DNA of 14,164 nt from an uncultured Peptoniphilus sp. (GTDB taxonomy: Bacteria > Bacillota > Clostridia > Tissierellales > Peptoniphilaceae): contig CAMYEJ010000016.1 of NCBI GenBank assembly GCA_947254665.1, forward strand, positions 1 through 14,164, given 5' to 3'. The notes below the pieces were generated by a model, which was not told where the DNA came from, searched no databases, and was given only the letters and a program-made list of their open reading frames with translations. The position numbers and the translations under genes were made by a program. Of the stretch, positions 1 through 6,926 are shown in pieces (the first letter of the stretch is position 1; every line of letters begins with the position of its first letter).

Positions 1-17
1 ATTGAAGGGAGGTTACT

Positions 18-1673
18 ATGTATCGCAAAGAAATCATAAGTTATATCGTTTCTATTTGTTTGGTTTTAATCGCTTGTTTGCTACATGCTTTGGATTTTTA
101 TCACTATATAGATTTCCCTATACATACCATTGTGCTTATTCTATATACATTTGTAATTTTTATATGGATGCACAATATGATGAATAGAGTAATTAGAAGT
201 TCTATAGTCACTAGATTTAGAGTTATCGGCATACTTCTTATATGTTATCTCACGATAAGGACTGTGAAGTACGAATTTTTGATTGGAAATGAAGACGCAG
301 TAAGACTTATAAGAAATTTCTACTTTGTCTTTCCACTTGTTTTAACTCATCTCGTGTTCCTCACTTCTCTTCACGTCGGTAAATCTGAGAGAGAAAATAT
401 AAGCAAGCATTGGAATCTTCTTTGGATACCTACTTGTGTAGCTGCCATTTTAATCTTGACCAATGACTACCATGAGCTCGTCTTCTCCGTTGACCCAAAT
501 GTGAGAGGTCTAAATATGTACGGTCCCGTATTTTATTTTGTAATTATCTACATAGGGCTTCTTTCTCTATGCACTTTAGTATTTACAATGCTTCCTTCCT
601 TTAAAAATAGAAATTTAGCTTCTGTAAATCTGCCTATCTTTATACTTATCATCTGGGGTCTATATACTTTTCTATACATGATTGGTTGGAAAAATTTCGA
701 ATACTTTAAAATTATTTTCAAAAGTACAGAATTCAATATCTTGATAGTGCTGCTTTTTATAGAATCCTTGGTGTTTATGAGACTTCTGCCTTCCAACAGA
801 GGATATGAATCATTCTTGCAGATTTCTTCTTTAAATATTGGGATTATGGACTTAAATGGCAAGATGATCTTCAGTCCAAAAATGTATAGAGATATAAAGC
901 CATCTCTCATTGAAGATGCACTATTAAATCCAATTTTTATCGATGAAGATACCATGCTTGAAAGTGCAAATATCAAGGGCGGTAAATCTTTTTGGTTTGT
1001 AGATTTTACAGATTTCAACAATCTAAAGAGAAAGCTAATCAGTATCAGCGAAGATATGCTAAGCGAAAACGAACTTCTAAAGGCAAATAGCATCTTGCAG
1101 AAAAATATGGTTAAACTGGAAGAACAAAGAGAGATTAGAGAACATATTCAAATGAAGCTAAAGCCTGAGTTTGATCAGCTTAAATACATCTTGATGAACC
1201 TGCCAGACGACGAGGATTTGTTTGAGATAAAACTAAAACACGCATGTTTTCTCGATGTATATATAAAGAGGTACTCAAACTTATTTTTGATTACTAAAAA
1301 TAAAAATACTTTGGATCTATCCGAGCTTAGGCTTGCGTTCTCCGAATCCCTAGACTATTTAAAGTTAAGCGATGTAAGTACCCATATAGATTGGGAAATG
1401 AGTGGAAAGTTTGATGCCAAGTACTGTCTTAATCTCTATGAAATTTTTCAATATGCTTTAGAATTTTATATGCCTGGCATCGACTCTCTTTATATAAAGC
1501 TTTATATGGATGAGAATGCTCCCGTGTTAAGTGTAAAAATTAAAGGAGCAGAGCCTAAATCTTTTTTAGATAAGTACAAATATACTTACTCAAAAGATGA
1601 AATTTTAACTTACGAAAATATAGTAGATGATGAAATTAATCTATGTATATCTCTTGGAAGGAGGCAACTATGA
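18..1673 (+). CDS. 7TM sensor protein with degenerate histidine-kinase-like C-terminus
   Basis: This 551-residue protein has seven or eight hydrophobic segments in residues 7-256. The segment with TNDYHELVF (148-156) resembles the TN..H motif of the N-terminal 7TM domain of some histidine kinases (HisKA_7TM type). A PAS-like stretch follows (about 262-330, core NIGIMDLNGK), then a coiled coil (about 335-375) and a C-terminal half that aligns loosely with the kinase encoded next door. No kinase boxes survive: the N-box position reads EIFQYALEFY (475-484) where the neighbour has IVHEALNNAI, and no glycine boxes are visible. It therefore probably senses a ligand and works through its partner rather than phosphorylating; this is inference. 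The ATG has AAGGGAGG at 5-12. Its stop overlaps the next start as ATGA. The promoter lies upstream of the window. Confidence 0.75.
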   Translation: MYRKEIISYIVSICLVLIACLLHALDFYHYIDFPIHTIVLILYTFVIFIWMHNMMNRVIRSSIVTRFRVIGILLICYLTIRTVKYEFLIGNEDAVRLIRNFYFVFPLVLTHLVFLTSLHVGKSERENISKHWNLLWIPTCVAAILILTNDYHELVFSVDPNVRGLNMYGPVFYFVIIYIGLLSLCTLVFTMLPSFKNRNLASVNLPIFILIIWGLYTFLYMIGWKNFEYFKIIFKSTEFNILIVLLFIESLVFMRLLPSNRGYESFLQISSLNIGIMDLNGKMIFSPKMYRDIKPSLIEDALLNPIFIDEDTMLESANIKGGKSFWFVDFTDFNNLKRKLISISEDMLSENELLKANSILQKNMVKLEEQREIREHIQMKLKPEFDQLKYILMNLPDDEDLFEIKLKHACFLDVYIKRYSNLFLITKNKNTLDLSELRLAFSESLDYLKLSDVSTHIDWEMSGKFDAKYCLNLYEIFQYALEFYMPGIDSLYIKLYMDENAPVLSVKIKGAEPKSFLDKYKYTYSKDEILTYENIVDDEINLCISLGRRQL

Positions 1674-2959
1674 CTCTTATAAATCTAAGCATCTATAACC
1701 TTGCCCTTCTATTTATCTTTAACACCGCCATCTTAGTTGCAAGTGTGAAGATCGTTGTCGATACAGCAAATAGCAAATTACACGCCCAGTACTTTGTGCA
1801 TAGTATATTCATCTTTTCATTGAGTTTTTTCTCTATGCAAATTTTGGCAGAGATTGGAACTGGCAGACTCTACATCGCAAAACCTATGGTGGACCTGCCC
1901 GTTTACTTATTTATAGTCTACGATTTGGTCCTCTGCATATTCGAAATTATCTTTGCCATAAGTTTTATAAAGAACAAGAACAGAGTCATAGGCAAGAACT
2001 CCATAAAGGAAAGTATGGATAACCTCCCTGACGGTATATGTTTTTCAAAATTAGATGGAACACCTCTTTTGGTAAATAGAGTAATGCAGGATATTAGCTA
2101 CGCAGTATTCGGTAATATGCTTGTAAACGATGTGGTCTATGCAGAAGATATAAGAAATAACAATATTAAAAAGGAAGCTCGTATTTTGCAAAAGGATCCC
2201 CTCATAGTAGAAGCTCTGGGAGATATTTGGCATATAAAGATAATCCTTCACGAAAATGTGAGAGAAATCTTGGCTTACAAAATCACCCTTGAGTGGAATC
2301 TGTACCAAGAGATTGAAGAAAAGAATAGGCAGATTGAAAAGATTAACCAAAGTCTCAAAGAATATCAAAAGAATGTGGGAGAATACACTCGACAAAAGGA
2401 AATCTTACAGGCTAAGGTCAAAATCCACGACAAAATTGGTCAATCACTAATCTATTTTAAAAGATACTTGGATATGGACAAAAAGACTAAGGAAGATCGG
2501 GATAAGCTCATAAATTTATGGATGGAGAGCCTTGTAATGCTAAACGAAAAAGAAGATTTCTTAAGTGAAAAGGATGATTCTTCAAAGAATGAGGCAAAAT
2601 TTGAAAAACTCATATCCACCGCAAAAGATATCGGAGTTGCGGTCCACTTAGATGGTGAAACTCCAAAGGATGAAGGTGATTTAAATCTCTTGGCCGATAT
2701 AGTTCACGAGGCGCTTAACAATGCCATTCGCCACAGTCAAGCCAAAAATATCTGGATTAAATTAGATGAAGGCGATTTAAATATCCATTGCAAGATAAGA
2801 AACGACGGAATATTATCTAAAGAGCCGATAAAAGAAAAGGGCGGTCTCAAAAATATCCATCAAAGGATAAAAAGTATTGGTGGCAAGATGAATATAGAAC
2901 TTAATCCGCAATTCACCTTGGATCTATCCTGGCCAAAAGGAGGAAACTATGACCTATAA
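1670..2959 (+). CDS. Membrane PAS sensor histidine kinase (NarL/LuxR-partner type)
   Basis: This 429-residue kinase should autophosphorylate and pass phosphate to the adjacent regulator. It has about three membrane segments (7-30, 41-60, 78-100) and a PAS-like domain (about 112-205, core NLPDGICFSKLDG). A coiled coil (207-250) leads to the dimerisation helix with HDKIGQ at 253-258, making H253 the likely phosphoacceptor. The ATPase domain keeps the N-box HEALNNAIRH (346-355), a reduced G1 box NDG (378-380) and GGLKNI (391-396). The ligand is unknown. I chose the ATG at 1670, not the in-frame ATG at 1643, because GGAAGGAGG (1656-1664) precedes it and it forms an ATGA overlap with the upstream stop. 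Its own end overlaps the regulator gene by 11 bases, so all three genes are translationally coupled. Confidence 0.88.
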   Translation: MTLINLSIYNLALLFIFNTAILVASVKIVVDTANSKLHAQYFVHSIFIFSLSFFSMQILAEIGTGRLYIAKPMVDLPVYLFIVYDLVLCIFEIIFAISFIKNKNRVIGKNSIKESMDNLPDGICFSKLDGTPLLVNRVMQDISYAVFGNMLVNDVVYAEDIRNNNIKKEARILQKDPLIVEALGDIWHIKIILHENVREILAYKITLEWNLYQEIEEKNRQIEKINQSLKEYQKNVGEYTRQKEILQAKVKIHDKIGQSLIYFKRYLDMDKKTKEDRDKLINLWMESLVMLNEKEDFLSEKDDSSKNEAKFEKLISTAKDIGVAVHLDGETPKDEGDLNLLADIVHEALNNAIRHSQAKNIWIKLDEGDLNIHCKIRNDGILSKEPIKEKGGLKNIHQRIKSIGGKMNIELNPQFTLDLSWPKGGNYDL

Positions 2960-3575
2960 AATAATGATTGTAGACGATCAGTTCGTCTCACGTGAAATGT
3001 TTAAACTATATATAAGTCAATGTCCAGACTACGAAGTGGTCTACTGCGTCGATACAGCCATGTTTGCAGATACATATGTACTAAACAGTAACCTGGATCT
3101 TGTCATCATGGATATACTGATGCAAGACGGATCCAATGGACTCGATGCAGCGGCTAAAATAAAGAAATTAAAACCTGAACTAAAAATCATCGCCGTTACG
3201 AGCATGCCAGAAGTATCCTGGATGGATAGAGCAAAAGAGATTGGCATAGAAAGTTTTTGGTACAAAGAAGTCTCAGAAGAGACAATCTTAGAAATTATTG
3301 AAAGGACATTAAGTGGAGAGTCCATCTATCCAATTAAGACTCCAGAGGTCAAACTGGGAATGACTAAATCCACCGACCTAACCCCGAGGGAGATTCAAGT
3401 TCTAAGACTTCTCACTACAGGAGTGGGAAACGACGAAATCGCAGAAAGCTTAGGCATCTCACTAAACACAGTGAAGACCCATATCCAACATCTCTTGGAC
3501 AAGACTGGATTTGCAAGTAGAACACAACTTGCAATACAAGCGCGGGTCACTGGATTTGTAATTGAAGATGATTAA
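2949..3575 (+). CDS. NarL/FixJ-family response regulator with LuxR-type HTH
   Basis: This 208-residue transcription factor is the expected phosphate acceptor of the kinase encoded immediately upstream. The receiver domain (about 3-120) has the acidic pair D9-D10, phosphoacceptor D55 (LVIMDILM), T84 and K106, so it looks fully functional. The C-terminal LuxR-type HTH (about 142-202) begins with LTPREIQVLRLL and contains AESLGISLNTVKTHI, the recognition-helix region. The start overlaps the kinase end by 11 bases, with AAAGGAGG at 2937-2944. It is the last gene of the operon, followed by an intrinsic terminator. Target genes cannot be read from the sequence. No gene next to the operon is an obvious target, since the flanking genes run on the opposite strand. 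Confidence 0.93.
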   Translation: MTYKIMIVDDQFVSREMFKLYISQCPDYEVVYCVDTAMFADTYVLNSNLDLVIMDILMQDGSNGLDAAAKIKKLKPELKIIAVTSMPEVSWMDRAKEIGIESFWYKEVSEETILEIIERTLSGESIYPIKTPEVKLGMTKSTDLTPREIQVLRLLTTGVGNDEIAESLGISLNTVKTHIQHLLDKTGFASRTQLAIQARVTGFVIEDD

Positions 3576-3591
3576 TTTGTATAAAATAAAA

Positions 3592-3616
3592 GGGCTCACA
3601 GGAGCCCTAATTTTTT
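3592..3616 (+). terminator. Intrinsic terminator of the two-component operon
   Basis: The stem GGGCTC (3592-3597) pairs with GAGCCC (3602-3607) around an ACAG loop. A six-T run follows at 3611-3616. It lies 17 bases after the regulator stop codon. Confidence 0.85.
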
Positions 3617-3618
3617 GA

Positions 3619-3642
3619 AATAAAAAGGACCATTGGTCCTTT
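3619..3642 (-). terminator. Intrinsic terminator for the minus-strand membrane protein gene
   Basis: AAAGGACC (3624-3631) pairs with GGTCCTTT (3635-3642) around a 3-base loop. Read on the minus strand the hairpin runs into TTTTTA, placing it 20 bases past the stop of the 3662-4141 gene. With the terminator at 3592-3616 it insulates two convergent units. Confidence 0.75.
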
Positions 3643-3661
3643 AAATGATTTCGATTTATTT

Positions 3662-4141
3662 TTAAAACATGGTTAAGATGTATCCGTCTATTATTGCAAC
3701 TATGGTATACATTATAAGTGCCCTTACAAATGATTCGATGTGCGGTTTCGGATCTTGATAGAGGGATTTGTCCAGAATTTTGGTAAATCTTATGCGCTTT
3801 GTATTTCTCCACCAGATCATATCTATTACGACTAAATCAAATATATTTATCACCTGTCCCATTATAAAGAGAGATTTGAAATTTTGGACAAATTCTCTTT
3901 GGCGGATAAATATTCCAAATATTATAAAAATTACCAAGAATACTACTAAATTCGCCACAAAATTTCTAGCCTTACTCGTTTCTTTAAATCTTCCCCTATA
4001 TTCTTCTATCTCTTGAACTTTTTTCTTAACTTCATCTGGATAGGTGGAGTAGTTTTTTAAATTCTTATCGTCGGTGCCCGTTCCCAAAAAACATAGGACA
4101 AAAAATATGGCACACATGACCAAAGTTTCGATTAAAAGCAT
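3662..4141 (-). CDS. Conserved small membrane protein of unknown function
   Basis: This 159-residue protein has four predicted membrane segments (about 2-20, 60-79, 88-110, 136-157). Between the first two is a charged loop starting GTGTDDKNLKNYSTYPDEV (20-38). Later motifs are FIRQREFVQNF (78-88), FDLVVIDMIWWRNTKRIRF (101-119) and the final hydrophobic helix. I recall similar uncharacterised membrane proteins in Clostridia, sometimes labelled as transporter permeases, but I see no transporter signature here. The conserved polar FDLxVID.xWWRNTKRIRF block may be a functional or lipid-facing motif. The start is supported by GAGGAGGAAAC directly upstream on the minus strand, with a TATAAT at 4164-4169 further upstream. 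Function is not assignable from sequence alone. Confidence 0.8.
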   Translation of the reverse strand: MLLIETLVMCAIFFVLCFLGTGTDDKNLKNYSTYPDEVKKKVQEIEEYRGRFKETSKARNFVANLVVFLVIFIIFGIFIRQREFVQNFKSLFIMGQVINIFDLVVIDMIWWRNTKRIRFTKILDKSLYQDPKPHIESFVRALIMYTIVAIIDGYILTMF

Positions 4142-4253
4142 GTTTCCTCCTCGATTTATATTAATTATAAATCAGTTTTGCAAATTTTATTTTTAAATTT
4201 TTCGACTGTTTTTTGTAATTCATATCCATTATAAAATTTATATTTGTACTTTC

Positions 4254-4385
4254 TTACAGAAGTTTATGTCTTATACAATCGATTAAAAAGCAGTTCATCT
4301 CCGGTTCTAAACTAAGTTTTAACTTTGGTTTCTCGTTGGTATTTTGTACTCTAAGTATCATATCTTCAAAGTCTTTCTTTTCCTG
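4254..4385 (-). pseudogene. Possible gene remnant or micro-ORF between two minus-strand genes
   Basis: An open frame of 43 codons between stops reads like protein (segments EKKDFEDMILRVQNTNEKP, then LKLSLEPEMNCFLIDCI). An ATG at 4361 would give 35 residues, but no clear ribosome binding site precedes it. I do not recognise the family. It may be the tail of a gene lost by deletion, or chance in AT-rich DNA. It lies in the 269-bp gap between the S66 peptidase gene and the small membrane protein gene, and no terminator separates it from either. Confidence 0.25.
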
Positions 4386-4410
4386 TTATATATCAAAATT
4401 TTATCTAGAC

Positions 4411-5439
4411 TTAATATTTAAACCTTATAACTTGCTTTTTAGCATCCACTTCCGCTTCAACTCCAAAAGGTATAATGCACCTAGGTGTGGCATGACCGAC
4501 ATTTATATTATATAAAATTGGCAGTTCCTCATTATTTATTTCTTTTAACAAGATTTCTTTGTACTCATCGTAGTATACTTCGTCTTGAGGTTTGCCGACT
4601 ATAACTCCTGATAATACATCGAATATTCCATAATTCTTTAGAGCATGAATCATTTTTCTATAGAGTTCTGGGCTGGATTTATTCTCGCTGGTTTCAAGGA
4701 GCAGTATTTTGCCCTTCCATTCCTCTAAACTCGGAAATAATTTATATTTCCCACACATTTCTACGGTGTCATCGAATATCTCATTTACAAAATTATCATA
4801 GATTGACTCTATGCATCCGCCTAGAATTTTACCTTTGAATGTAGAGTTGCCCCTTAGCAGTTCAAAACCAGAGTTTGGGAAACTCTCAGTACTTTGACCA
4901 AGTGCATCCTCGCTGAAATCTTCCCTTTCTTTATACCAAAGGTCGCTAGGTCTTATCTCTTCAATCCTACCTTTTTTTATTAACTCCTCAAAATATTTCT
5001 TCGTATATGGAAGCATCTCCTTAGAAAGTTCGCATACATCTGGGAGAAACGCCTGACCATAAAAGGTTTTTATTCCCACTTTATTTAGCATAAAATGGTT
5101 CATCGTCGTATCAGAAAATCCGAGAAATACTTTTTGTTTCGCTACATTTTTAAGTTCGTCATTGTCAAATAGGTATGGAAGAAGTTTATATGTACCCACC
5201 CCACCAATTGCACATAGAATCATGTCTATGGAATCATCTTCAAATGCCTGCAACAGATCCTTTGCCCTGCACTCCGGATGATCTTTTATAAATTCCATTC
5301 CTTTAAGAGCGTTCGGTAGAAATTCAACTTCTATGCCATAGTCGGTTATTCTCTTAACTCCTAAATCCACCTCATGTTTTACAAAACCTTCTCCCAACAC
5401 TCCAGAAGAAAGACTTACTATTCCAATTTTTTTAATCAT
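4411..5439 (-). CDS. S66-family peptidase (LD-carboxypeptidase / MccF-like)
   Basis: This 342-residue protein belongs to the serine peptidase family that includes LdcA, which removes D-alanine from muropeptide tetrapeptides, and MccF, which cleaves microcin C-type conjugates. Numbered from the chosen start, the nucleophile is S109 in LGFSDTT. E249 (LLLETSE) and H316 (NVGHATPR) complete the Ser-Glu-His triad; the 67-residue Glu-to-His gap fits the known pattern. The GGVGTYKLLPYL and KILGGCIESI segments are also typical. It has no signal peptide, so it is cytoplasmic. The insert around 160-200 makes it closer in length to MccF-type than to short LdcA, so the substrate is uncertain. I prefer the ATG at 5439 because AGGTGA (5445-5450) lies 5 bases upstream; GTG 5448 and ATG 5445 are in frame but badly placed. 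Confidence 0.87.
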   Translation of the reverse strand: MIKKIGIVSLSSGVLGEGFVKHEVDLGVKRITDYGIEVEFLPNALKGMEFIKDHPECRAKDLLQAFEDDSIDMILCAIGGVGTYKLLPYLFDNDELKNVAKQKVFLGFSDTTMNHFMLNKVGIKTFYGQAFLPDVCELSKEMLPYTKKYFEELIKKGRIEEIRPSDLWYKEREDFSEDALGQSTESFPNSGFELLRGNSTFKGKILGGCIESIYDNFVNEIFDDTVEMCGKYKLFPSLEEWKGKILLLETSENKSSPELYRKMIHALKNYGIFDVLSGVIVGKPQDEVYYDEYKEILLKEINNEELPILYNINVGHATPRCIIPFGVEAEVDAKKQVIRFKY

Positions 5440-5470
5440 TTCCATCACCTAAAATTAATTTATTATTTCA

Positions 5471-5499
5471 ATTATAAACTAAAAAGAGGGCCTGTTAAA
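5471..5499 (-). promoter_or_regulatory. Possible promoter of the S66 peptidase gene
   Basis: On the minus strand a consensus TATAAT (5471-5476) sits 17 bases after a weak -35-like TTTAAC (5494-5499). The -35 falls inside the terminator hairpin of the upstream dehydrogenase gene. The -10 is good and the -35 matches poorly. Read-through from the dehydrogenase gene is the alternative source of transcript. Confidence 0.35.
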
Positions 5500-5511
5500 T
5501 AACAAGCCCTC
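5481..5511 (-). terminator. Intrinsic terminator of the short-chain dehydrogenase gene
   Basis: GAGGGC (5486-5491) pairs with GCCCTC (5506-5511), extended inward by TGTT/AACA across one mismatch. On the minus strand the hairpin is followed by TTTTT (5481-5485). It begins 11 bases after the dehydrogenase stop codon. Confidence 0.85.
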
Positions 5512-5521
5512 AAAAATATTT

Positions 5522-6280
5522 TTACATATTAGTAAGTCCGCCGTCTGAAACCAAGATTTGTCCATTGATGTTTGATGTTTGATCAGATGCAAGGAAGAGT
5601 AGGTTTGAAGCGATCTCTTCAGCAGTTGCAACCATCTTGTCAAGTTTTGGACCTCTCATAACAACTTCCATTCCTTTTTCGTCAACGTTTGAGAAATTTT
5701 CCATGATTTCGGTTGCGATTCCACCAGGAGCTACCGCGTTGCAACGAATTTTGTCGTTTGCATACATCGCAGCAGTGTTTCTCACAAGACCGTGGATCGC
5801 GCTCTTAGACATTGTGTAAGCCACGCCAGCCTTGCCGCCTCTGATTCCTGCGATTGAAGTGGTAGCAACGATTGCGCCACCATCCTTCATAAGAGGAATT
5901 GCACCTTTGAAAAGTCTAAAACTTCCCTTCACATTGATATCGAAAATTCTGTTGAAATTTTCTTCAGTGCAGTGGGTAAGAGGTTCAAAACTGTCCATTA
6001 CACCCGCATTTGCAATAAGCACGTCAAGCTTATCATTTTCATTTTTTACTTTTTCGAAAAGTCTTTCCACGTCTTCTTTTTTAGAAACGTCGCAGGTAAC
6101 AGGTACGATTTCACCCTTGCAGCCTAGAGAGTTTACTTCATTAGCAAGAGAGAGAAGTCTTTCTTCTCTTCTAGCAATGGCATATACCTTTGCCCCTTCT
6201 TTAGCAGCCATCACGCTTGCAGCTCTACCAACACCTGAAGAAGCACCGGTAATTATAACAACTTTATTTTCAAATCTCAT
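5522..6280 (-). CDS. Classical short-chain dehydrogenase/reductase (SDR)
   Basis: This 252-residue NAD(P)-dependent oxidoreductase is of normal length for a classical SDR. It shows the nucleotide-binding TGASSGVG (11-18), CDV (63-65), NAGV (91-94) and the catalytic tetrad N116, S142, Y155 and K159 (YTMSK). The APGGIAT and C-terminal SDGGLTNM blocks are typical of the glucose-1-dehydrogenase / 3-oxoacyl-reductase-like subgroup. A basic residue pair after the second strand (ARREER, 36-41) suggests NADP preference, which is inference. The substrate cannot be told from sequence. The ATG at 6280 is preceded by AAAGGGAGAA. It is a single-gene unit with its own terminator. An imperfect Fur-like inverted repeat at 6331-6345 lies upstream. 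Confidence 0.92.
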   Translation of the reverse strand: MRFENKVVIITGASSGVGRAASVMAAKEGAKVYAIARREERLLSLANEVNSLGCKGEIVPVTCDVSKKEDVERLFEKVKNENDKLDVLIANAGVMDSFEPLTHCTEENFNRIFDINVKGSFRLFKGAIPLMKDGGAIVATTSIAGIRGGKAGVAYTMSKSAIHGLVRNTAAMYANDKIRCNAVAPGGIATEIMENFSNVDEKGMEVVMRGPKLDKMVATAEEIASNLLFLASDQTSNINGQILVSDGGLTNM

Positions 6281-6330
6281 GATGATTCTCCCTTTAAATA
6301 ATTTGTTTCTATTAATACTATATCCTATTT

Positions 6331-6345
6331 TGAAAATAATTATCT
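6331..6345. promoter_or_regulatory. Imperfect Fur-like 7-1-7 inverted repeat upstream of the SDR gene
   Basis: TGAAAAT-A-ATTATCT matches the Gram-positive Fur 7-1-7 consensus (TGATAAT-N-ATTATCA) at 12 of 14 positions. It sits about 50 bases upstream of the dehydrogenase start. The region is very AT-rich, so a chance match is quite possible. Confidence 0.22.
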
Positions 6346-6381
6346 TTATGTTTGTTTTGTATTAAAATATGGAAAATATAA

Positions 6382-6399
6382 ATGCTCTACGTAGAGCAT
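6382..6399. repeat. Perfect 18-bp palindrome, left copy
   Basis: ATGCTCTACGTAGAGCAT is a perfect palindrome. Its 14-bp core GCTCTACGTAGAGC recurs at 6935-6948, at the other edge of the gene-free island. Confidence 0.9.
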
Positions 6400-6439
6400 A
6401 AGATTATTATTTCATTTGCCCGGACTTGGTTAAATATAG

Positions 6440-6488
6440 GTCAGATCCTTCGACTTCGACGGCAAAAGCCGTCTTCGCTCAGGATGAC
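6440..6488. repeat. Hairpin module with GACGGC-AAAA-GCCGTC tip
   Basis: A perfect 6-bp stem (6458-6463 with 6468-6473) and AAAA loop are enclosed by outer arms GTCA..TCCT (6440-6449) and AGGATGAC (6481-6488). The middle of the arms pairs poorly. The ATCCTTCGACTTCG / TTCGCTCAGGATGAC wording resembles dispersed intergenic repeats seen in many bacterial genomes. Confidence 0.7.
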
Positions 6489-6506
6489 TGTAGTTGTGAA
6501 GGTAAA

Positions 6507-6543
6507 GTAGCCTTCGGCTGTGGAAGCAAGATGCTTCCGCTAC
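6507..6543. repeat. Nested hairpin GTAGC...GGAAGCA/TGCTTCC...GCTAC
   Basis: Outer arms GTAGC (6507-6511) and GCTAC (6539-6543) enclose two hairpins: AGCC-TTC-GGCT (6509-6519) and the perfect 7-bp GGAAGCA-AGA-TGCTTCC (6522-6538). No T-run follows, so it is not a typical terminator. Confidence 0.7.
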
Positions 6544-6672
6544 AAAATTAAACCCTTCATCAAGTTTACATAGATATTAGATAAAAAACCTTCCTACGAT
6601 CTATCCCATAGAATCCTTAATTGTAATCCTTTCGTCGATACAACTTAAGCCACAACAGTTGATTTTTGCTTT

Positions 6673-6728
6673 CGGCGTTAAAAAATTTTCCACTGTCTGA
6701 GCGTAGCGAGTTTGGAAAATTTTAGCCG
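6673..6728. repeat. Inverted repeat AAAATTTTCCA / TGGAAAATTTT
   Basis: Perfect 11-bp arms (6682-6692 and 6713-6723) flank the inner sequence CTGTCTGAGCGTAGCGAGTT. Outer CGGC (6673-6676) can pair with GCCG (6725-6728). This is a typical shape for a dispersed intergenic repeat. Confidence 0.7.
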
Positions 6729-6767
6729 GATAAAAAAATCACTACCAAAACCTCCCCAATGCGAGGT

Positions 6768-6794
6768 GGGAAGAGGGAGCTCGAGGGAGAAGGG
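6768..6794 (+). other. Canonical G-quadruplex motif
   Basis: Four GGG runs at 6768-6770, 6775-6777, 6785-6787 and 6792-6794 are separated by loops of 4, 7 and 4 bases. This fits the G3N1-7 rule and is unusual in such AT-rich DNA. The last two runs also form the left arm of the long hairpin at 6782-6865. Confidence 0.7.
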
Positions 6795-6865
6795 AGGAAA
6801 CTGCGAGTCTCGAAGAGAAAACCGAAGTTTTTTTCGAGAGACGTTAATTCCCTCCCTCTCCCTCG
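6782..6865 (-). repeat. Long 84-base hairpin with a cUUCGg tip on the minus strand
   Basis: The base stem pairs 6782-6797 with 6851-6865 (15 pairs, one bulged A). A middle stem pairs GTCTCGAA (6807-6814) with TTCGAGAGAC (6833-6842, two-base bulge). The tip pairs AAAAC with GTTTT. On the minus strand the terminal loop is C-TTCG-G, the very stable UUCG tetraloop; on the plus strand it is CGAA. This suggests that any RNA form is read from the minus strand. Confidence 0.65.
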
Positions 6866-6926
6866 TAAAAAAAGATTTGAAGAAGAAAGAATAGAGTTTT
6901 AGAGAAGTGTAGGATATTTATTTATA

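Noticed and set aside
1643..1669. Upstream ATG for the histidine kinase
   Set aside because: The in-frame ATG at 1643 lacks a ribosome binding site; the ATG at 1670 has GGAAGGAGG and the ATGA overlap.
5832..6365. 177-codon plus-strand open frame
   Set aside because: It is antisense to the SDR gene, which has complete family motifs; no start signal is seen.
6712..6894. 60-codon plus-strand open frame
   Set aside because: It lies within the GA-rich hairpin repeats, has low-complexity composition and no ribosome binding site. It is explained by the inverted repeat structure.
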